A stretch of DNA of 64,000 nucleotides from Pseudomonadota bacterium (GTDB lineage Bacteria; Pseudomonadota; Alphaproteobacteria; Rhodobacterales; Rhodobacteraceae), in the NCBI GenBank assembly GCA_963205235.1, contig CAUJIP010000116.1, positions 1 to 64,000 on the forward strand, in the 5' to 3' direction. The position numbers and the translations under genes were made by a program. This document shows, piece after piece, positions 1-9,119 of this stretch. Position 1 is the stretch's first letter, and every line of letters starts with the position of its first letter. The notes under the pieces are model-generated. The model did not search any database, was not told the DNA's origin, and worked only from the letters and a program-made list of their open reading frames with translations.

Positions 1-43
1 GCGGCTTTCCACGTCTTGCCACACTGCAAGACCGAAAAGCCGC
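1..43 (-). terminator. Large stem-loop downstream of metF
   Basis: An outer 8-bp stem GCGGCTTT/AAAGCCGC (1-8 with 36-43) encloses an inner 7-bp stem GTCTTGC/GCAAGAC (13-19 with 26-32) around the loop CACACT. It lies 33 bases beyond the metF stop on the transcribed side, so it may terminate or protect the metF mRNA. The sequence beyond the hairpin lies outside the window, so a T-tract cannot be checked. Confidence 0.4.
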
Positions 44-76
44 CGAGGGAGACACCGGAAACCCCGAAGGGTGAAA

Positions 77-940
77 TCAGGCCACCTTTTCCAGCACGGT
101 CTGCGGCTGGATTCCCAAAGCGCGCACAACCTCGCGCGTCAGGTTGGGGCGGTTCAGGGTATAAAAGTGCAGGTCCTCGACCCCGCCCCGGATCAGCCGG
201 TCGCACAGAGTGACTGCTTGCGTCAGGGCCAAAAGGTCTTCACGCCCGTCGCGGGTCGCTGTCTGGAAGGCCTCATCCAGCTTCACCGGAACCTTTGCCC
301 CGCAGCGACGGGCAAAGCGCTTGGCGCCCTCCCACGACTGGATCGGGAGGATGCCGGGGATGATCGGCGCGGTGATCCCTGCCGCCGCGCAGCGGTCGCG
401 AAAGCGGAAGAAGGCATCGGCATCAAAGAAGAACTGCGTGATCGCCGAGGTCGCCCCCGCGTCGATCTTGCGCTTCAGCCAGACCACATCGGCGTTGTCG
501 TCCGTGGCATCGGGATGGGGTTCGGGATAGGCCGCCACCCTGATCTTGAACCGCCCAGTCCGCGCCAAAGCCGAAACCAGCGCCTCGGACGAGGCAAATC
601 CGCCGGGATGGGGCTCAAAACGGCTGCCCTGCGCGGGATCGCCCCGCAGTGCCAGAACTTCGGTGATCCCCGCCGCAGCAAAGGCATCCGCCGTGGCCAG
701 CGTCTCGGCCCGTGTTGCCCCGACGCAGGTCAGATGCGCCGCAACCTTCAGCCCGCAGTTCTGCTGGATCGTCGCCGCCGTCTCAAGCGTCTTGTCGCGG
801 GTCGCACCACCCGCGCCATAGGTCACCGAGACAAAGTCCGGCTGCATCGGTGCCAGGTCCTGCACCGCATCCCAAAGCCGGAAAGCGGCATCGATCGACT
901 GAGGCGGGAAGAATTCGAAAGAAATGCGGGGCTTGGTCAT
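77..940 (-). CDS. metF: Methylenetetrahydrofolate reductase
   Basis: Cytosolic FAD-dependent TIM-barrel enzyme that reduces 5,10-methylene-THF to 5-methyl-THF, the methyl donor for methionine synthesis. From ATG at 940 the product is 287 aa, the usual bacterial MetF length. Visible family blocks are FEFFPP at residues 8-13, which carries the conserved Glu, SVTYGAGG at 38-45, and LRGD at 98-101. The upstream reading frame runs on to 1024 but would enter the metR promoter; the ATG at 940 has a GGAGAC ribosome site and begins with the usual MetF N-terminus. It is divergent from metR, the classical activator arrangement. Confidence 0.95.
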   Translation of the reverse strand: MTKPRISFEFFPPQSIDAAFRLWDAVQDLAPMQPDFVSVTYGAGGATRDKTLETAATIQQNCGLKVAAHLTCVGATRAETLATADAFAAAGITEVLALRGDPAQGSRFEPHPGGFASSEALVSALARTGRFKIRVAAYPEPHPDATDDNADVVWLKRKIDAGATSAITQFFFDADAFFRFRDRCAAAGITAPIIPGILPIQSWEGAKRFARRCGAKVPVKLDEAFQTATRDGREDLLALTQAVTLCDRLIRGGVEDLHFYTLNRPNLTREVVRALGIQPQTVLEKVA

Positions 941-982
941 GGGGGGTCTCCTTCTTGCCCCCCTTGTCCCTGATTCTGTGAT

Positions 983-1006
983 GTGAGACAATTTCATAAT
1001 TCTCAC
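983..1006. promoter_or_regulatory. Candidate MetR operator in the metF-metR intergenic region
   Basis: A perfect inverted repeat GTGAGA-N12-TCTCAC lies midway between the divergent metF and metR starts, and its AT-rich centre contains AATT on both sides. LysR-type regulators such as MetR bind dyads of this kind in the shared promoter of the divergent gene. The sequence is not an exact copy of the enterobacterial MetR box, so assignment rests on position and symmetry. Confidence 0.5.
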
Positions 1007-1026
1007 CATCTTTATGAGGATCACTC

Positions 1027-1935
1027 ATGTATATCGAACTGCGCCACCTGCGGACGATCCGCGCCATCCAGCAAGCCGGGGGCCTTGCCCGTGCCGCCGA
1101 GGTGCTGAACATGACGCAATCCGCCCTTAGCCATCAGGTGAAGGGGCTTGAGGATCAGGCCGGGATGGAGCTTTTCGTTCGTCGATCCAAACCGATGCGC
1201 CTGTCTGCCGCCGGGGTGCGGATGCTGCGCGCGGCGGAACGGGTCTTGCCCGAGATTGACGCGATGGAAGAGGAATTCCGCGCCCTTCGCGCCGGCCGCA
1301 CCGGGCGGTTGCACATCGCCATCGAATGCCACGCCTGTTTCGACTGGCTGTTCCCGGTGCTGGAACTTTTCCGCCACGCCTGGCCCGAAATTGACGTAGA
1401 CATCCGCGCGGGGCTGGCCTTTGAGGCCCTGCCCGCCCTTGATCGGCAGGACGTCGATCTGGTGATCTCGTCAGATCGCGTGCCGCCGCCGGGGATCGTG
1501 TTCAACCCCCTTTTCGACTATCATCCGACCTTTGTCGCTTCGTCCCTTAACCCGTTGGCGCAGAAGACTTTCATCACGGCTGAAGATTTCCGTGACCAGG
1601 TCCTGATCACCTATCCGGTCAGCCGCGACAAGCTGGATGTGTTCACCGAAATCCTGACCCCCGCCAAGGTGGAACCCCGCGCGCAACGGACGGCGGAACT
1701 GACGGCGGTGATCCTGATGCTGGTAGGCTCGAACCGGGGTGTGGCGGTCCTGCCCGACTGGGTGATGCGCGAAGTCCGCCTGAACGCCGATTACGTGACG
1801 CGCCCTCTGGGGCCAGACCCGGTGACCAAACGCATGTTTGCCGCCACCCGCGAAGAAGATGTCGGCAAACCGCATATTGCCCATTTCTTGCGTCTGGCCC
1901 GCAGTGAGCCGGTGAAGTTGCAGCGCGATATCTAG
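1027..1935 (+). CDS. metR: LysR-family transcriptional regulator, MetR-like
   Basis: 302-aa LysR-type regulator with an N-terminal winged HTH (residues about 1-60, containing AAEVLNMTQSALSHQVKGLE) and a C-terminal effector-binding domain. MetR proteins sense homocysteine and activate methionine-synthesis genes. Divergent placement 86 bp from metF, with a dyad between the two starts, supports MetR rather than a generic LysR protein. The ATG at 1027 follows a TGAGGA ribosome site. Confidence 0.85.
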   Translation: MYIELRHLRTIRAIQQAGGLARAAEVLNMTQSALSHQVKGLEDQAGMELFVRRSKPMRLSAAGVRMLRAAERVLPEIDAMEEEFRALRAGRTGRLHIAIECHACFDWLFPVLELFRHAWPEIDVDIRAGLAFEALPALDRQDVDLVISSDRVPPPGIVFNPLFDYHPTFVASSLNPLAQKTFITAEDFRDQVLITYPVSRDKLDVFTEILTPAKVEPRAQRTAELTAVILMLVGSNRGVAVLPDWVMREVRLNADYVTRPLGPDPVTKRMFAATREEDVGKPHIAHFLRLARSEPVKLQRDI

Positions 1936-2091
1936 GGCCGAACTGCGTTCCTGTGCTGCCATCCGCACTGCGAAAGCCGGGGGATCACACCCCGGCGACA
2001 GGATTTCCTGACCCGAAAACACGAATATTTACGTTGACTTTACATTCACATAAGAAATTCTTTTGCAATGGCAGTAAGTTCGGAGGTTCCG

Positions 2092-2517
2092 ATGCGCGGA
2101 TTTCTTGCTGCGCTCGTCTTGGGCGTGGCGCTTATTCTTCCCGGTGTTGCTTCCGCCGAGCGGGTGGTTGCACGGGTTTCGATTACCGATCAGACCATGA
2201 AGGTCTATCATGAAGGGCGGCTTCTTTACACTTGGGACGTGTCAACCGCCAAGGCAGGCAAGGTCACGCCGACCGGGATCTATGAACCGGAATTCCTGTC
2301 TCGGCATCACAAGTCGCGCAAATACAACAACGCGCCGATGCCCTTTGCCATCTTCTACGACGGCGACTACGCCATCCATGGCACCGACCAGATCAAGCGT
2401 CTGGGCAAACCGGCCAGCCACGGCTGCGTGCGGCTTGACCCCCACAATGCCGAGATCCTGTTCGAGATGGTGAAGTGGGAGGGGATGGAAAACACCCGGG
2501 TCGAGATCGTGCAGTAG
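2092..2517 (+). CDS. Exported L,D-transpeptidase (YkuD family)
   Basis: 141-aa periplasmic enzyme of the ErfK/YbiS/YkuD family, which forms 3-3 peptidoglycan cross-links or anchors proteins to peptidoglycan. A signal peptide covers residues 1-22 (ending VASA). The catalytic block is complete: HGT at 96-98 and SHGCVRL at 109-115, with Cys112 as nucleophile. I chose ATG 2092 over the in-frame ATG at 2068 because GGAGG at 2082-2086 is correctly spaced and the protein then begins with the signal sequence. It is compact, essentially the catalytic domain alone with no LysM or other targeting domain. Confidence 0.88.
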   Translation: MRGFLAALVLGVALILPGVASAERVVARVSITDQTMKVYHEGRLLYTWDVSTAKAGKVTPTGIYEPEFLSRHHKSRKYNNAPMPFAIFYDGDYAIHGTDQIKRLGKPASHGCVRLDPHNAEILFEMVKWEGMENTRVEIVQ

Positions 2518-2590
2518 CGGCCCCCGCGCACCCTTTCCTTCCGGCGTGCCTGCGCTTATACGCCGGTGCCGAACCGACCGGAGTCCGCCC

Positions 2591-3376
2591 ATGCAAGGCA
2601 GTGCCAACCTGAACCTGATGATCAAGGCCGCCCGCAAGGCGGGCCGCAGCCTTGTGAAGGACTTCCGCGAGGTTGAAAACCTGCAGGTCTCGACCAAAGG
2701 TCCGGGAGATTTCGTGACCAAGGCCGACCGCGAGGCGGAACGGCTGATCAAGGAAGAACTGCTTGGCGGCCGCCCGACCTATGGCTGGCTGGGCGAGGAA
2801 ACCGGCACCACCGCCGGGGCCGACCCGACCCGTCGCTGGATCGTCGATCCCTTGGACGGAACCACGAACTTCCTGCACGGCCTGCCGCACTGGGCGGTTT
2901 CCATCGCGCTGGAGCATAAGGGCGAGATTGTCTCGGCAGTCGTCTATGACCCGGCCAAGGATGAAATGTTCTGGGCCGAAAAGGGCGCTGGCGCCTGGCT
3001 GAACGACAACCGCCGCCTGCGCGTGTCTGGCCGTCGTGCGATGCACGAGGCGGTCTTTGCGACCGGCGTGCCCTTTGGTGCCAAGTCGACCCTGCCTGCC
3101 ACGATGCAAGACCTCGCGCGCCTGATGCCCGGCTGCGCAGGCGTGCGGCGCTGGGGTGCGGCCTCGCTTGACCTCGCCTATGTCGCGGCGGGCCGCTTCG
3201 ATGGCTACTGGGAACGCGAACTTTCCGCCTGGGACGTCGCCGCCGGGGTGCTGCTGGTCAAAGAGGCTGGTGGCATGGTCGAGGGCCTGCGCAAGGGGCA
3301 GGATCCCTTGGATGGCGCGCTGATTGTTGGGAATGAAGGGCTTTTCGACGCCTTCACGGGCACGCTGCGCGGCTGA
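2591..3376 (+). CDS. suhB: Inositol-1-monophosphatase family protein (SuhB-like)
   Basis: 261-aa Mg-dependent phosphatase of the inositol monophosphatase/FBPase superfamily, cytosolic. The metal-binding signatures are intact: GEE at residues 68-70, DPLDGTT at 86-92 and WDVAAG at 214-219. SuhB-type proteins hydrolyse inositol-1-phosphate and in some bacteria also modulate ribosomal RNA antitermination; which role applies cannot be read from sequence. ATG 2591 has CGGAG seven bases upstream. It lies 73 bp after the L,D-transpeptidase gene on the same strand. Confidence 0.88.
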   Translation: MQGSANLNLMIKAARKAGRSLVKDFREVENLQVSTKGPGDFVTKADREAERLIKEELLGGRPTYGWLGEETGTTAGADPTRRWIVDPLDGTTNFLHGLPHWAVSIALEHKGEIVSAVVYDPAKDEMFWAEKGAGAWLNDNRRLRVSGRRAMHEAVFATGVPFGAKSTLPATMQDLARLMPGCAGVRRWGAASLDLAYVAAGRFDGYWERELSAWDVAAGVLLVKEAGGMVEGLRKGQDPLDGALIVGNEGLFDAFTGTLRG

Positions 3377-3382
3377 CGGGCG

Positions 3383-3449
3383 TCTCGTCGAAGACTTCGT
3401 CACTCCTCGCTGGCCGACAACCGACGAGAAGACGAAGTCGCACGAGGAG
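3383..3449. repeat. Interleaved inverted segments between convergent genes
   Basis: Three complementary segment pairs occur in the same order rather than nested: TCTCGTCG (3383-3390) with CGACGAGA (3422-3429), GACTTCGTC (3393-3401) with GACGAAGTC (3431-3439), and CTCCTCG (3403-3409) with CGAGGAG (3443-3449). The arrangement could form alternative stems or a pseudoknot. It sits between the convergent suhB and DUF1194 genes, where a bidirectional terminator would be expected, but no T-tract follows. Confidence 0.4.
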
Positions 3450-3467
3450 GAGCGGTTCAGATCAACC

Positions 3468-4157
3468 CTACCCGCGGTCCGGGTTTTCCACCGGCAAAGC
3501 GCCGATCACCGGAATTTGCAACTCACGCAACAGCTTGCGGTAGATCGCCTCGGGATAATCCTTCTGTTCGGGCGCGATCTCGACAAAGGCCCCCGGTCCC
3601 CGGATCAGTTCGGTCGCGAAATACTCCACCAGATCCGCCTCATGTTCGCCGACCGCCAACGCATTCACCGTGATCCCGGTGAAATCCTCGCGCTCATAGG
3701 TCCGCGCGACGGTGATGCCTTCGTTGTTGCGCCCGTCGCCTGCGACATCCAGCACTTTGCGCTCGCAGTCCGGGGCGTCGTACAGCAGCTCTCCGCCATA
3801 GCTCAGCGCATCGCCCAGCGCGGTGGCCAGGGGGGCTTCGGGCCGCAGGGTCAGCCGCACCCGCTCGACGGCGGCATCCAGATCGGCCTCGGTTTCCAGG
3901 GTGACCCAGGGCTGCACCAGGTCCTGGTAGCCCCTGCCGCTCCAGTAATAGATCGACAGGGCAACGTCGCCATCCGGACCGAAGATCAGCTTCCGGATTT
4001 CAGGGTTCTCCAGCGCGCGGGCAAGGCCTTCGGTCTGGATCGCATAGTCCTCAACATCGATCGACCGCGACACATCGACGGCCAGCGCCAGGGCCAGCCG
4101 ACATTCGGCAGCGGCGGGCAGGGCAAGGCAGATCAGGGGCAAGGCAAGGCGCAGCAT
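3468..4157 (-). CDS. Secreted von Willebrand factor A-like protein (DUF1194 type)
   Basis: 229-aa protein with a signal peptide at residues 1-17 (ending PAAA) followed by a vWA-like fold. The MIDAS-like stretch VDVSRSID falls near residues 27-34 and a second conserved segment, VAGDGRNNEG, near the middle. Proteins of this DUF1194-like family are common in alphaproteobacteria and have no established function; metal-dependent protein binding in the periplasm is the usual inference for the fold. ATG 4157 has GGAGG six bases upstream. It converges on suhB. Confidence 0.75.
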   Translation of the reverse strand: MLRLALPLICLALPAAAECRLALALAVDVSRSIDVEDYAIQTEGLARALENPEIRKLIFGPDGDVALSIYYWSGRGYQDLVQPWVTLETEADLDAAVERVRLTLRPEAPLATALGDALSYGGELLYDAPDCERKVLDVAGDGRNNEGITVARTYEREDFTGITVNALAVGEHEADLVEYFATELIRGPGAFVEIAPEQKDYPEAIYRKLLRELQIPVIGALPVENPDRG

Positions 4158-4224
4158 CCCATCCTCCCATGCGATGATCCTACCGCGTGACGGCGGCTGC
4201 GCATAGCCCGTGCCGGTCTCGCGG

Positions 4225-4968
4225 CTAACGGTTGCGGCGGATCAGCGGGACCGGCGAACGGGCGGTAGGAAACGCGGTTTCCGGATGCGGCGGATGCCCC
4301 TCGGTCGCGCGCCAATAGCCCCGCGCCCCACGGCGCAACCAGACCGGCAGGGTCAGGACAAGGCCCGCAAGGAACCCGCCCGCATGCGCCCAATAGGCCA
4401 CCCCGCCGCTATCCGCCGGGGTCACATAGCCCGAGAAGACCTGGATCGCCAACCAGATGCCCAGCACGATCCAGGCGCGAATGGCAAAGATGCGGAAGAA
4501 GACGACAAAGATGAACAGCACATCGACCTTGGCGCGGGGGAACATCAGAAGATAGCCCCCCATCACCCCGGCAATCGCCCCCGAGGCACCAACCATCGGC
4601 ACATCCGATCCGACATCCGGTGCCATCTGCCCAAGACCCGCCGCCACTCCGGCCAGCAGGTAGAAAAGCAGAAAGCCAAGATGCCCCATCTCGTCTTCAA
4701 GATTGTCGCCAAATATCCACAGGAACAACATGTTGCCCGCCAGATGTCCCCAGCTTGCATGCAGGAACATCGAGGTCACGAAGGTCTCGTATCCTTCGCC
4801 CGCCATGATCCGGGCGGGGACAAGGCCCCAGTCGTAGAAGAAGAAGTTCAGCAGAAAATCGGTCTTCGACGGGAAATAGGACAGGAAGACCACGACATTG
4901 ATCGCGACCAGGGCATAGGTGACAAACGGCGTGCGCCCCGAGGGGTTGTGGTCGCGGATCGGAAACAT
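4225..4968 (-). CDS. Rhomboid-family intramembrane serine protease
   Basis: 247-aa polytopic membrane protein. Rhomboid hallmarks are present: HLAGN (His75, Asn79) in an early helix, GASG with predicted nucleophile Ser129, and AHAGG with His195 as the dyad partner. About six hydrophobic segments are visible, then a polar cytosolic tail. Rhomboids cleave transmembrane substrates; the substrate here is unknown. It lies 31 bp downstream of putA on the same strand, so read-through from putA is possible, without a functional link. Confidence 0.88.
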   Translation of the reverse strand: MFPIRDHNPSGRTPFVTYALVAINVVVFLSYFPSKTDFLLNFFFYDWGLVPARIMAGEGYETFVTSMFLHASWGHLAGNMLFLWIFGDNLEDEMGHLGFLLFYLLAGVAAGLGQMAPDVGSDVPMVGASGAIAGVMGGYLLMFPRAKVDVLFIFVVFFRIFAIRAWIVLGIWLAIQVFSGYVTPADSGGVAYWAHAGGFLAGLVLTLPVWLRRGARGYWRATEGHPPHPETAFPTARSPVPLIRRNR

Positions 4969-4999
4969 GGGTCAACCCTTTCCGATCCGCCTCGTGTCG

Positions 5000-7900
5000 T
5001 CAAGCGTCGGCCACGGCAGCCAGAAGCTGGGCGTTTCCGCCCGAAGCCGTCGTGTCGATGCACAGGTGCCGCTCCAGCACCACATGCCCCCGGTCCGGCA
5101 TCCCGATCAGCGGCAGGATCGGCCCCGGCCTTGTCGCCAGCGCCTTGGCATAGGCCCGGCCATCTTCGGCCCCGCCCCACCAAACCGCCCCGGAAAAGCC
5201 TTGCAGCTTCGCCAGCGCTTCGGGCGACAGGCCCGGCGCCTCGACCGCATGGCCCCCAAGCTTGCGCACCGCCTCGGCCTGCTCCAGCGCGGCGCGGCGG
5301 CCCGGCCCAAGGCACAGAAGCGGCGCGCGGGGAACCTGCGTCAGCCGGTTCGATTCGCCGGTCGGGCCGGGCATGTCCACGGCGGTCGCCTCGGTTGTCG
5401 GCCAAGGACCGGCCAGCGCCACCTCGACCTCAGCGGGAAGGCTGCTCCCGTCATCGCCCGCCGTCCCCGCGACCGCTGCCACCGTGAACCGGGTCAGATA
5501 CTGCGGCCCGCCCGCCTTTGGCCCGGTGCCCGAAAGCCCCTCACCGCCAAAGGGTTGGCTGCCCACCACCGCGCCGATCTGGTTGCGGTTGACATAGGTG
5601 TTGCCCACCGTCAGCCCCTCGGTGATCCGCTGCACCCGGTCGTCGATGCGGCTGTGCAGGCCAAAGGTCAGCCCATACCCCGTCGCATTGACCGCCTCGA
5701 TCACAGCGTCGATCTCGGTCGCCTTGAAGGTCGCCACATGCAGGACCGGCCCGAAGATTTCGCGCGGCATATCCTGAATGCCACCGACTTTCAGAACCGT
5801 CGGCGCGATGAACGTCCCCAGCCCCGGCGCAGGCATTTCCTTCAGCACCCGCCCCTCGGCCCGGGCGGCATCCACATAGGCACGGATCCCGGCCTGCGCC
5901 TCGGCGTCGATCACCGGGCCGATATCGGTCGACAGGTGCCACGGATCGCCCAGCGCCATATCCTCCATCGCGCCGAACAGCATTTCCGTCACCGTCTCGG
6001 CCACGTCTTCCTGCACATAAAGGCACCGCAGCGCCGAACAGCGCTGGCCCGCCGACTGGAAGCTGGAGGCGATGATGTCACGCACCGCCTGTTCCGGCAG
6101 CGCGGTCGAATCCACCAGCATCGCGTTCAACCCCCCGGTTTCCGCGATCAGGGGCGCGGTCGGGTCAAGATGGTCAGCCATCGCGCGGCGGATCGCCTGC
6201 GCCGTCTCGGTCGATCCGGTGAAGGCCACGCCATTCACCCGCGCGTCGCGGGTCAGGGCCGCGCCCACCACCCCATCCCCCGGCAAAAGCTGCAGCGCCG
6301 TCGCCGGAACCCCGGCAGCCAGCAGATGATCCACCGCAAGCGCAGCAATCAGCGGCGTCTGTTCAGCCGGTTTCGCCAGCACCGCATTCCCCGCCGCCAA
6401 GGCCGCCGAAACCTGCCCGCAGAAGATCGCCAGCGGGAAGTTCCAGGGGCTGATGCAAGCGAACACACCCCGCGCGGGGTGGACCAGCGTCCCGGCACCC
6501 GCCGCATAATAGCGCAGGAAGTCCACCGCCTCGCGCAGTTCGGCCACCGCATCGGGCACGGTCTTCCCGGCCTCGCGCGCCAAAAGAGCGAAGATGCGGC
6601 CCGCGTCCGCCTCCATCCGGTCAGCGGCGCGGTTCAGCACCACGGCCCGTTCCGGCGCAGCAGCGGCCCAGGGTTCCGCCAGCCGCAGCGCGGTATCCAC
6701 GTCCGACGCGCTTGCGCTGTCCACATGCCCGACCAAAGCCCCGGTCGCCGGGTTCAGGACCGCCAACCGCGCACCGCCCGCAACGCGCCCGGCCAGCCGC
6801 GGCGCGGCGTTGATCTCGGCGGTCATATGCGGCGCGCGCGCTGTCTCGATCGCAGCCAGCACAGCCGTATCGGTCAGGTCCCAGCCTTGCGAATTCCGGC
6901 GCGGAGCGAACAGCGCTGGCCCCGTCGACAGGGCCGGGCTGGGGATCGCGGCCAACCCCTCGACCGCCGTCAGCGGGCAAGCGGCAACCACCTCGGGCGG
7001 AACCTCTTCATCGACGATCTGGTTCACGAAGCTGGAGTTCGCCCCGTTCTCCAGCAAGCGGCGCACAAGATAGGCCAGAAGGTCGCGATGCGCGCCAACC
7101 GGGGCATAGATCCGGCAGCGGGTGCCCTTGTCGGTCAGCACAATGTCATGCAGCCGCTCACCCATCCCGTGCAGGCGCTGGAATTCAAACGCCGCAGGCC
7201 CCACCCCTTGCTCGCCCGCCAGATGCAGGACAGCGGCAACCGTATGGGCGTTGTGGGTGGCAAACTGCGGATAGATCCGGTCGGTCATCGCCAAAAGCTT
7301 CCGGGCGTTTGCCAGATAGGACACATCGGTCGATTGCTTGCGGGTGAAGACCGGAAAGCTTTCCAGCCCCAGAACCTGCGCCCGCTTCACCTCGGCGTCC
7401 CAATAGGCGCCTTTCACCAGACGGATCATGATCTTGCGGTCCAGCCGTGTCGCCAGCGCATGCAGCCAGTCGATCACCGCCCCCGCGCGGCGGCCATAGG
7501 CCTGCACCACCACGCCAAAACCGTCCCAGCCCTTCAGCGCCGGGTCCGACAGCGTCGCCTCGATCACCTCCAGTGACAGGGCCAGCCGGTCAGCCTCCTC
7601 CGCATCGATGTTGAACCCCAGCCCCGCCGCCTTGGCCAGCGACGCCAAAGCGCGGACGCGGGGCACCAGTTCCTCCATCACGCGCGCGCGCTTGGCGACC
7701 TCATACCGGGGATGCAAGGCCGACAACTTGACCGAAATGCCCGGATTGGCGCGGATGTCGTCGCCCTTGGCCGCCCCGGCAATCGCCGTGATCGCCCGCG
7801 AATAGCTTAGATGATAGCGCCGCGCATCGGCCTCGGTCCGCGCCGCTTCGCCCAGCATGTCATAGCTGTAGGTATAGCCCTTGCCCTCCAGGTCCCGCGC

Positions 7901-8452
7901 GCGGTCCATCGCCTTGTCGATGGTTTCGCCCAGAACAAAGTTCCGCCCCATCTCTTTCATCGCCCGGCCCACCGCGACCCGGATCACCGGCTCGCCCAGC
8001 CGCCGCACCGCCCCGCGCAACGCGCCGACAATGCCGCCGTCGCGGTCGTCAAGAACCTTGCCGGTCAGCATCAACGCCCAGGTCGAGGCGTTGACCAGCG
8101 AAGACGCCGATTTCCCCAGATGCTTGCCCCAGTTCGACGGCGCGATCTTGTCTTCGATCAGCGCATCCATCGTCTCGGCATCGGGCACCCGCAGTAGCGC
8201 CTCGGCCAGACACATCAGCGCAATGCCTTCGTCGGTGGAAAGCCCGTATTCGGCCAGGAAAACCTCCATCAACCCCGGCTTGGCACTGGCCCGGATGCGG
8301 GTGACAAGCTCCGCCCCCGCCGCAACGATTGCGCCCCGCGCAGGCGCATCAAGCGCCGCTTCGGTCACAAGCCGATGAACCAGCGCCGCCTCGTCGGCAA
8401 GGCTGGCGGTCTGGATGACGTTCCAGGCAGAAGGGGCGGAATCGTTGGACAT
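5000..8452 (-). CDS. putA: Bifunctional proline dehydrogenase / P5C dehydrogenase
   Basis: 1150-aa enzyme oxidising L-proline to glutamate: an N-terminal FAD-dependent PRODH barrel followed by an NAD-dependent aldehyde dehydrogenase domain. ALDH landmarks are visible: FTGSTETAQ, ETGGLNA with the general-base Glu, and AGQRCSALR with the nucleophilic Cys. From ATG 8452 there is no N-terminal ribbon-helix-helix segment, so this PutA is not the self-repressing kind; control is more likely by the divergent Lrp-type PutR. The longer frame upstream of 8452 overlaps putR and is not used. Confidence 0.93.
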   Translation of the reverse strand: MSNDSAPSAWNVIQTASLADEAALVHRLVTEAALDAPARGAIVAAGAELVTRIRASAKPGLMEVFLAEYGLSTDEGIALMCLAEALLRVPDAETMDALIEDKIAPSNWGKHLGKSASSLVNASTWALMLTGKVLDDRDGGIVGALRGAVRRLGEPVIRVAVGRAMKEMGRNFVLGETIDKAMDRARDLEGKGYTYSYDMLGEAARTEADARRYHLSYSRAITAIAGAAKGDDIRANPGISVKLSALHPRYEVAKRARVMEELVPRVRALASLAKAAGLGFNIDAEEADRLALSLEVIEATLSDPALKGWDGFGVVVQAYGRRAGAVIDWLHALATRLDRKIMIRLVKGAYWDAEVKRAQVLGLESFPVFTRKQSTDVSYLANARKLLAMTDRIYPQFATHNAHTVAAVLHLAGEQGVGPAAFEFQRLHGMGERLHDIVLTDKGTRCRIYAPVGAHRDLLAYLVRRLLENGANSSFVNQIVDEEVPPEVVAACPLTAVEGLAAIPSPALSTGPALFAPRRNSQGWDLTDTAVLAAIETARAPHMTAEINAAPRLAGRVAGGARLAVLNPATGALVGHVDSASASDVDTALRLAEPWAAAAPERAVVLNRAADRMEADAGRIFALLAREAGKTVPDAVAELREAVDFLRYYAAGAGTLVHPARGVFACISPWNFPLAIFCGQVSAALAAGNAVLAKPAEQTPLIAALAVDHLLAAGVPATALQLLPGDGVVGAALTRDARVNGVAFTGSTETAQAIRRAMADHLDPTAPLIAETGGLNAMLVDSTALPEQAVRDIIASSFQSAGQRCSALRCLYVQEDVAETVTEMLFGAMEDMALGDPWHLSTDIGPVIDAEAQAGIRAYVDAARAEGRVLKEMPAPGLGTFIAPTVLKVGGIQDMPREIFGPVLHVATFKATEIDAVIEAVNATGYGLTFGLHSRIDDRVQRITEGLTVGNTYVNRNQIGAVVGSQPFGGEGLSGTGPKAGGPQYLTRFTVAAVAGTAGDDGSSLPAEVEVALAGPWPTTEATAVDMPGPTGESNRLTQVPRAPLLCLGPGRRAALEQAEAVRKLGGHAVEAPGLSPEALAKLQGFSGAVWWGGAEDGRAYAKALATRPGPILPLIGMPDRGHVVLERHLCIDTTASGGNAQLLAAVADA

Positions 8453-8555
8453 GGGACACCTCGCTTTCCGCCTAGTATATGCCGAAACTGGCAGGCTGTT
8501 TTCCTGAAGGTCTCGTGTTATGCAGGCGGAATTCTTCAAAACGACCGGAATCGCC

Positions 8556-9017
8556 ATGCCAAACGACCGCGTAGAGCTTGACCGCTTTGACCTTGCCATC
8601 CTGCGCATTCTGCAGACCGATGGCCGGATCACCGCCGTCGAACTTGCCCGCCAGATCGGACTGTCGAAATCGCCGACCCAGGCCCGGATGAAACGGCTTG
8701 AAGAGGCAGGCATCATCTCGGGCTATCGCGCGATCCTTGACCCGATCCGCATGGGACAGGCGCATGTCGCCTTTGTCGAAGTACGCCTGTCCGACACGCG
8801 CGAGGCCGCCCTGACCGCCTTCAACCGCGCAATCCTGAACGTGCCCGAAGTCGAACAATGCCATATGATGGCGTCAAACTTCGACTATCTCCTGAAGGTC
8901 CGCACGTCAGACATCCAATCCTATCGCCGCGTGCTGGGCGAGACGATCTCGACCCTGCCCCACGTCGCCTCGACCTCGACCTATGTGGCGATGGAGGCGG
9001 TAAAGGAAGTGTTCTGA
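8556..9017 (+). CDS. putR: Lrp/AsnC-family regulator, PutR-like
   Basis: 153-aa Lrp/AsnC protein with an N-terminal HTH (LDRFDLAILRILQTDGR onwards, with IGLSKSPTQARMKRLE as recognition region) and a C-terminal RAM ligand domain. Divergent placement next to putA matches PutR of alphaproteobacteria, which activates putA in response to proline. ATG 8556 gives the usual short N-terminus; an in-frame ATG at 8520 would add 12 residues and has a GAAGG site at longer spacing, so the start is not fully settled. Confidence 0.88.
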   Translation: MPNDRVELDRFDLAILRILQTDGRITAVELARQIGLSKSPTQARMKRLEEAGIISGYRAILDPIRMGQAHVAFVEVRLSDTREAALTAFNRAILNVPEVEQCHMMASNFDYLLKVRTSDIQSYRRVLGETISTLPHVASTSTYVAMEAVKEVF

Positions 9018-9119
9018 GGGGTGGGATGGGCGGAATTGCCCCACCCTGCATTGGATCGTTTTCTTGGCTGCAGGCCCGGTGGCCAATCCTTAAGAAATCG
9101 TTACCGAAAAAATTCAAGC

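Noticed and set aside
71-973. 300-codon plus-strand frame opposite metF
   Set aside because: It is the complement shadow of metF; no family features, and arginine/glutamine-rich composition typical of antisense frames in high-GC DNA.
2034-2062. TTGACT plus a weak -10 upstream of the L,D-transpeptidase
   Set aside because: The -35 is good but no acceptable -10 occurs at normal spacing, so the promoter was not annotated.
4919-7576. 885-codon plus-strand frame across putA
   Set aside because: A long antisense frame only because of GC-rich codon bias; the minus strand encodes a full PutA.
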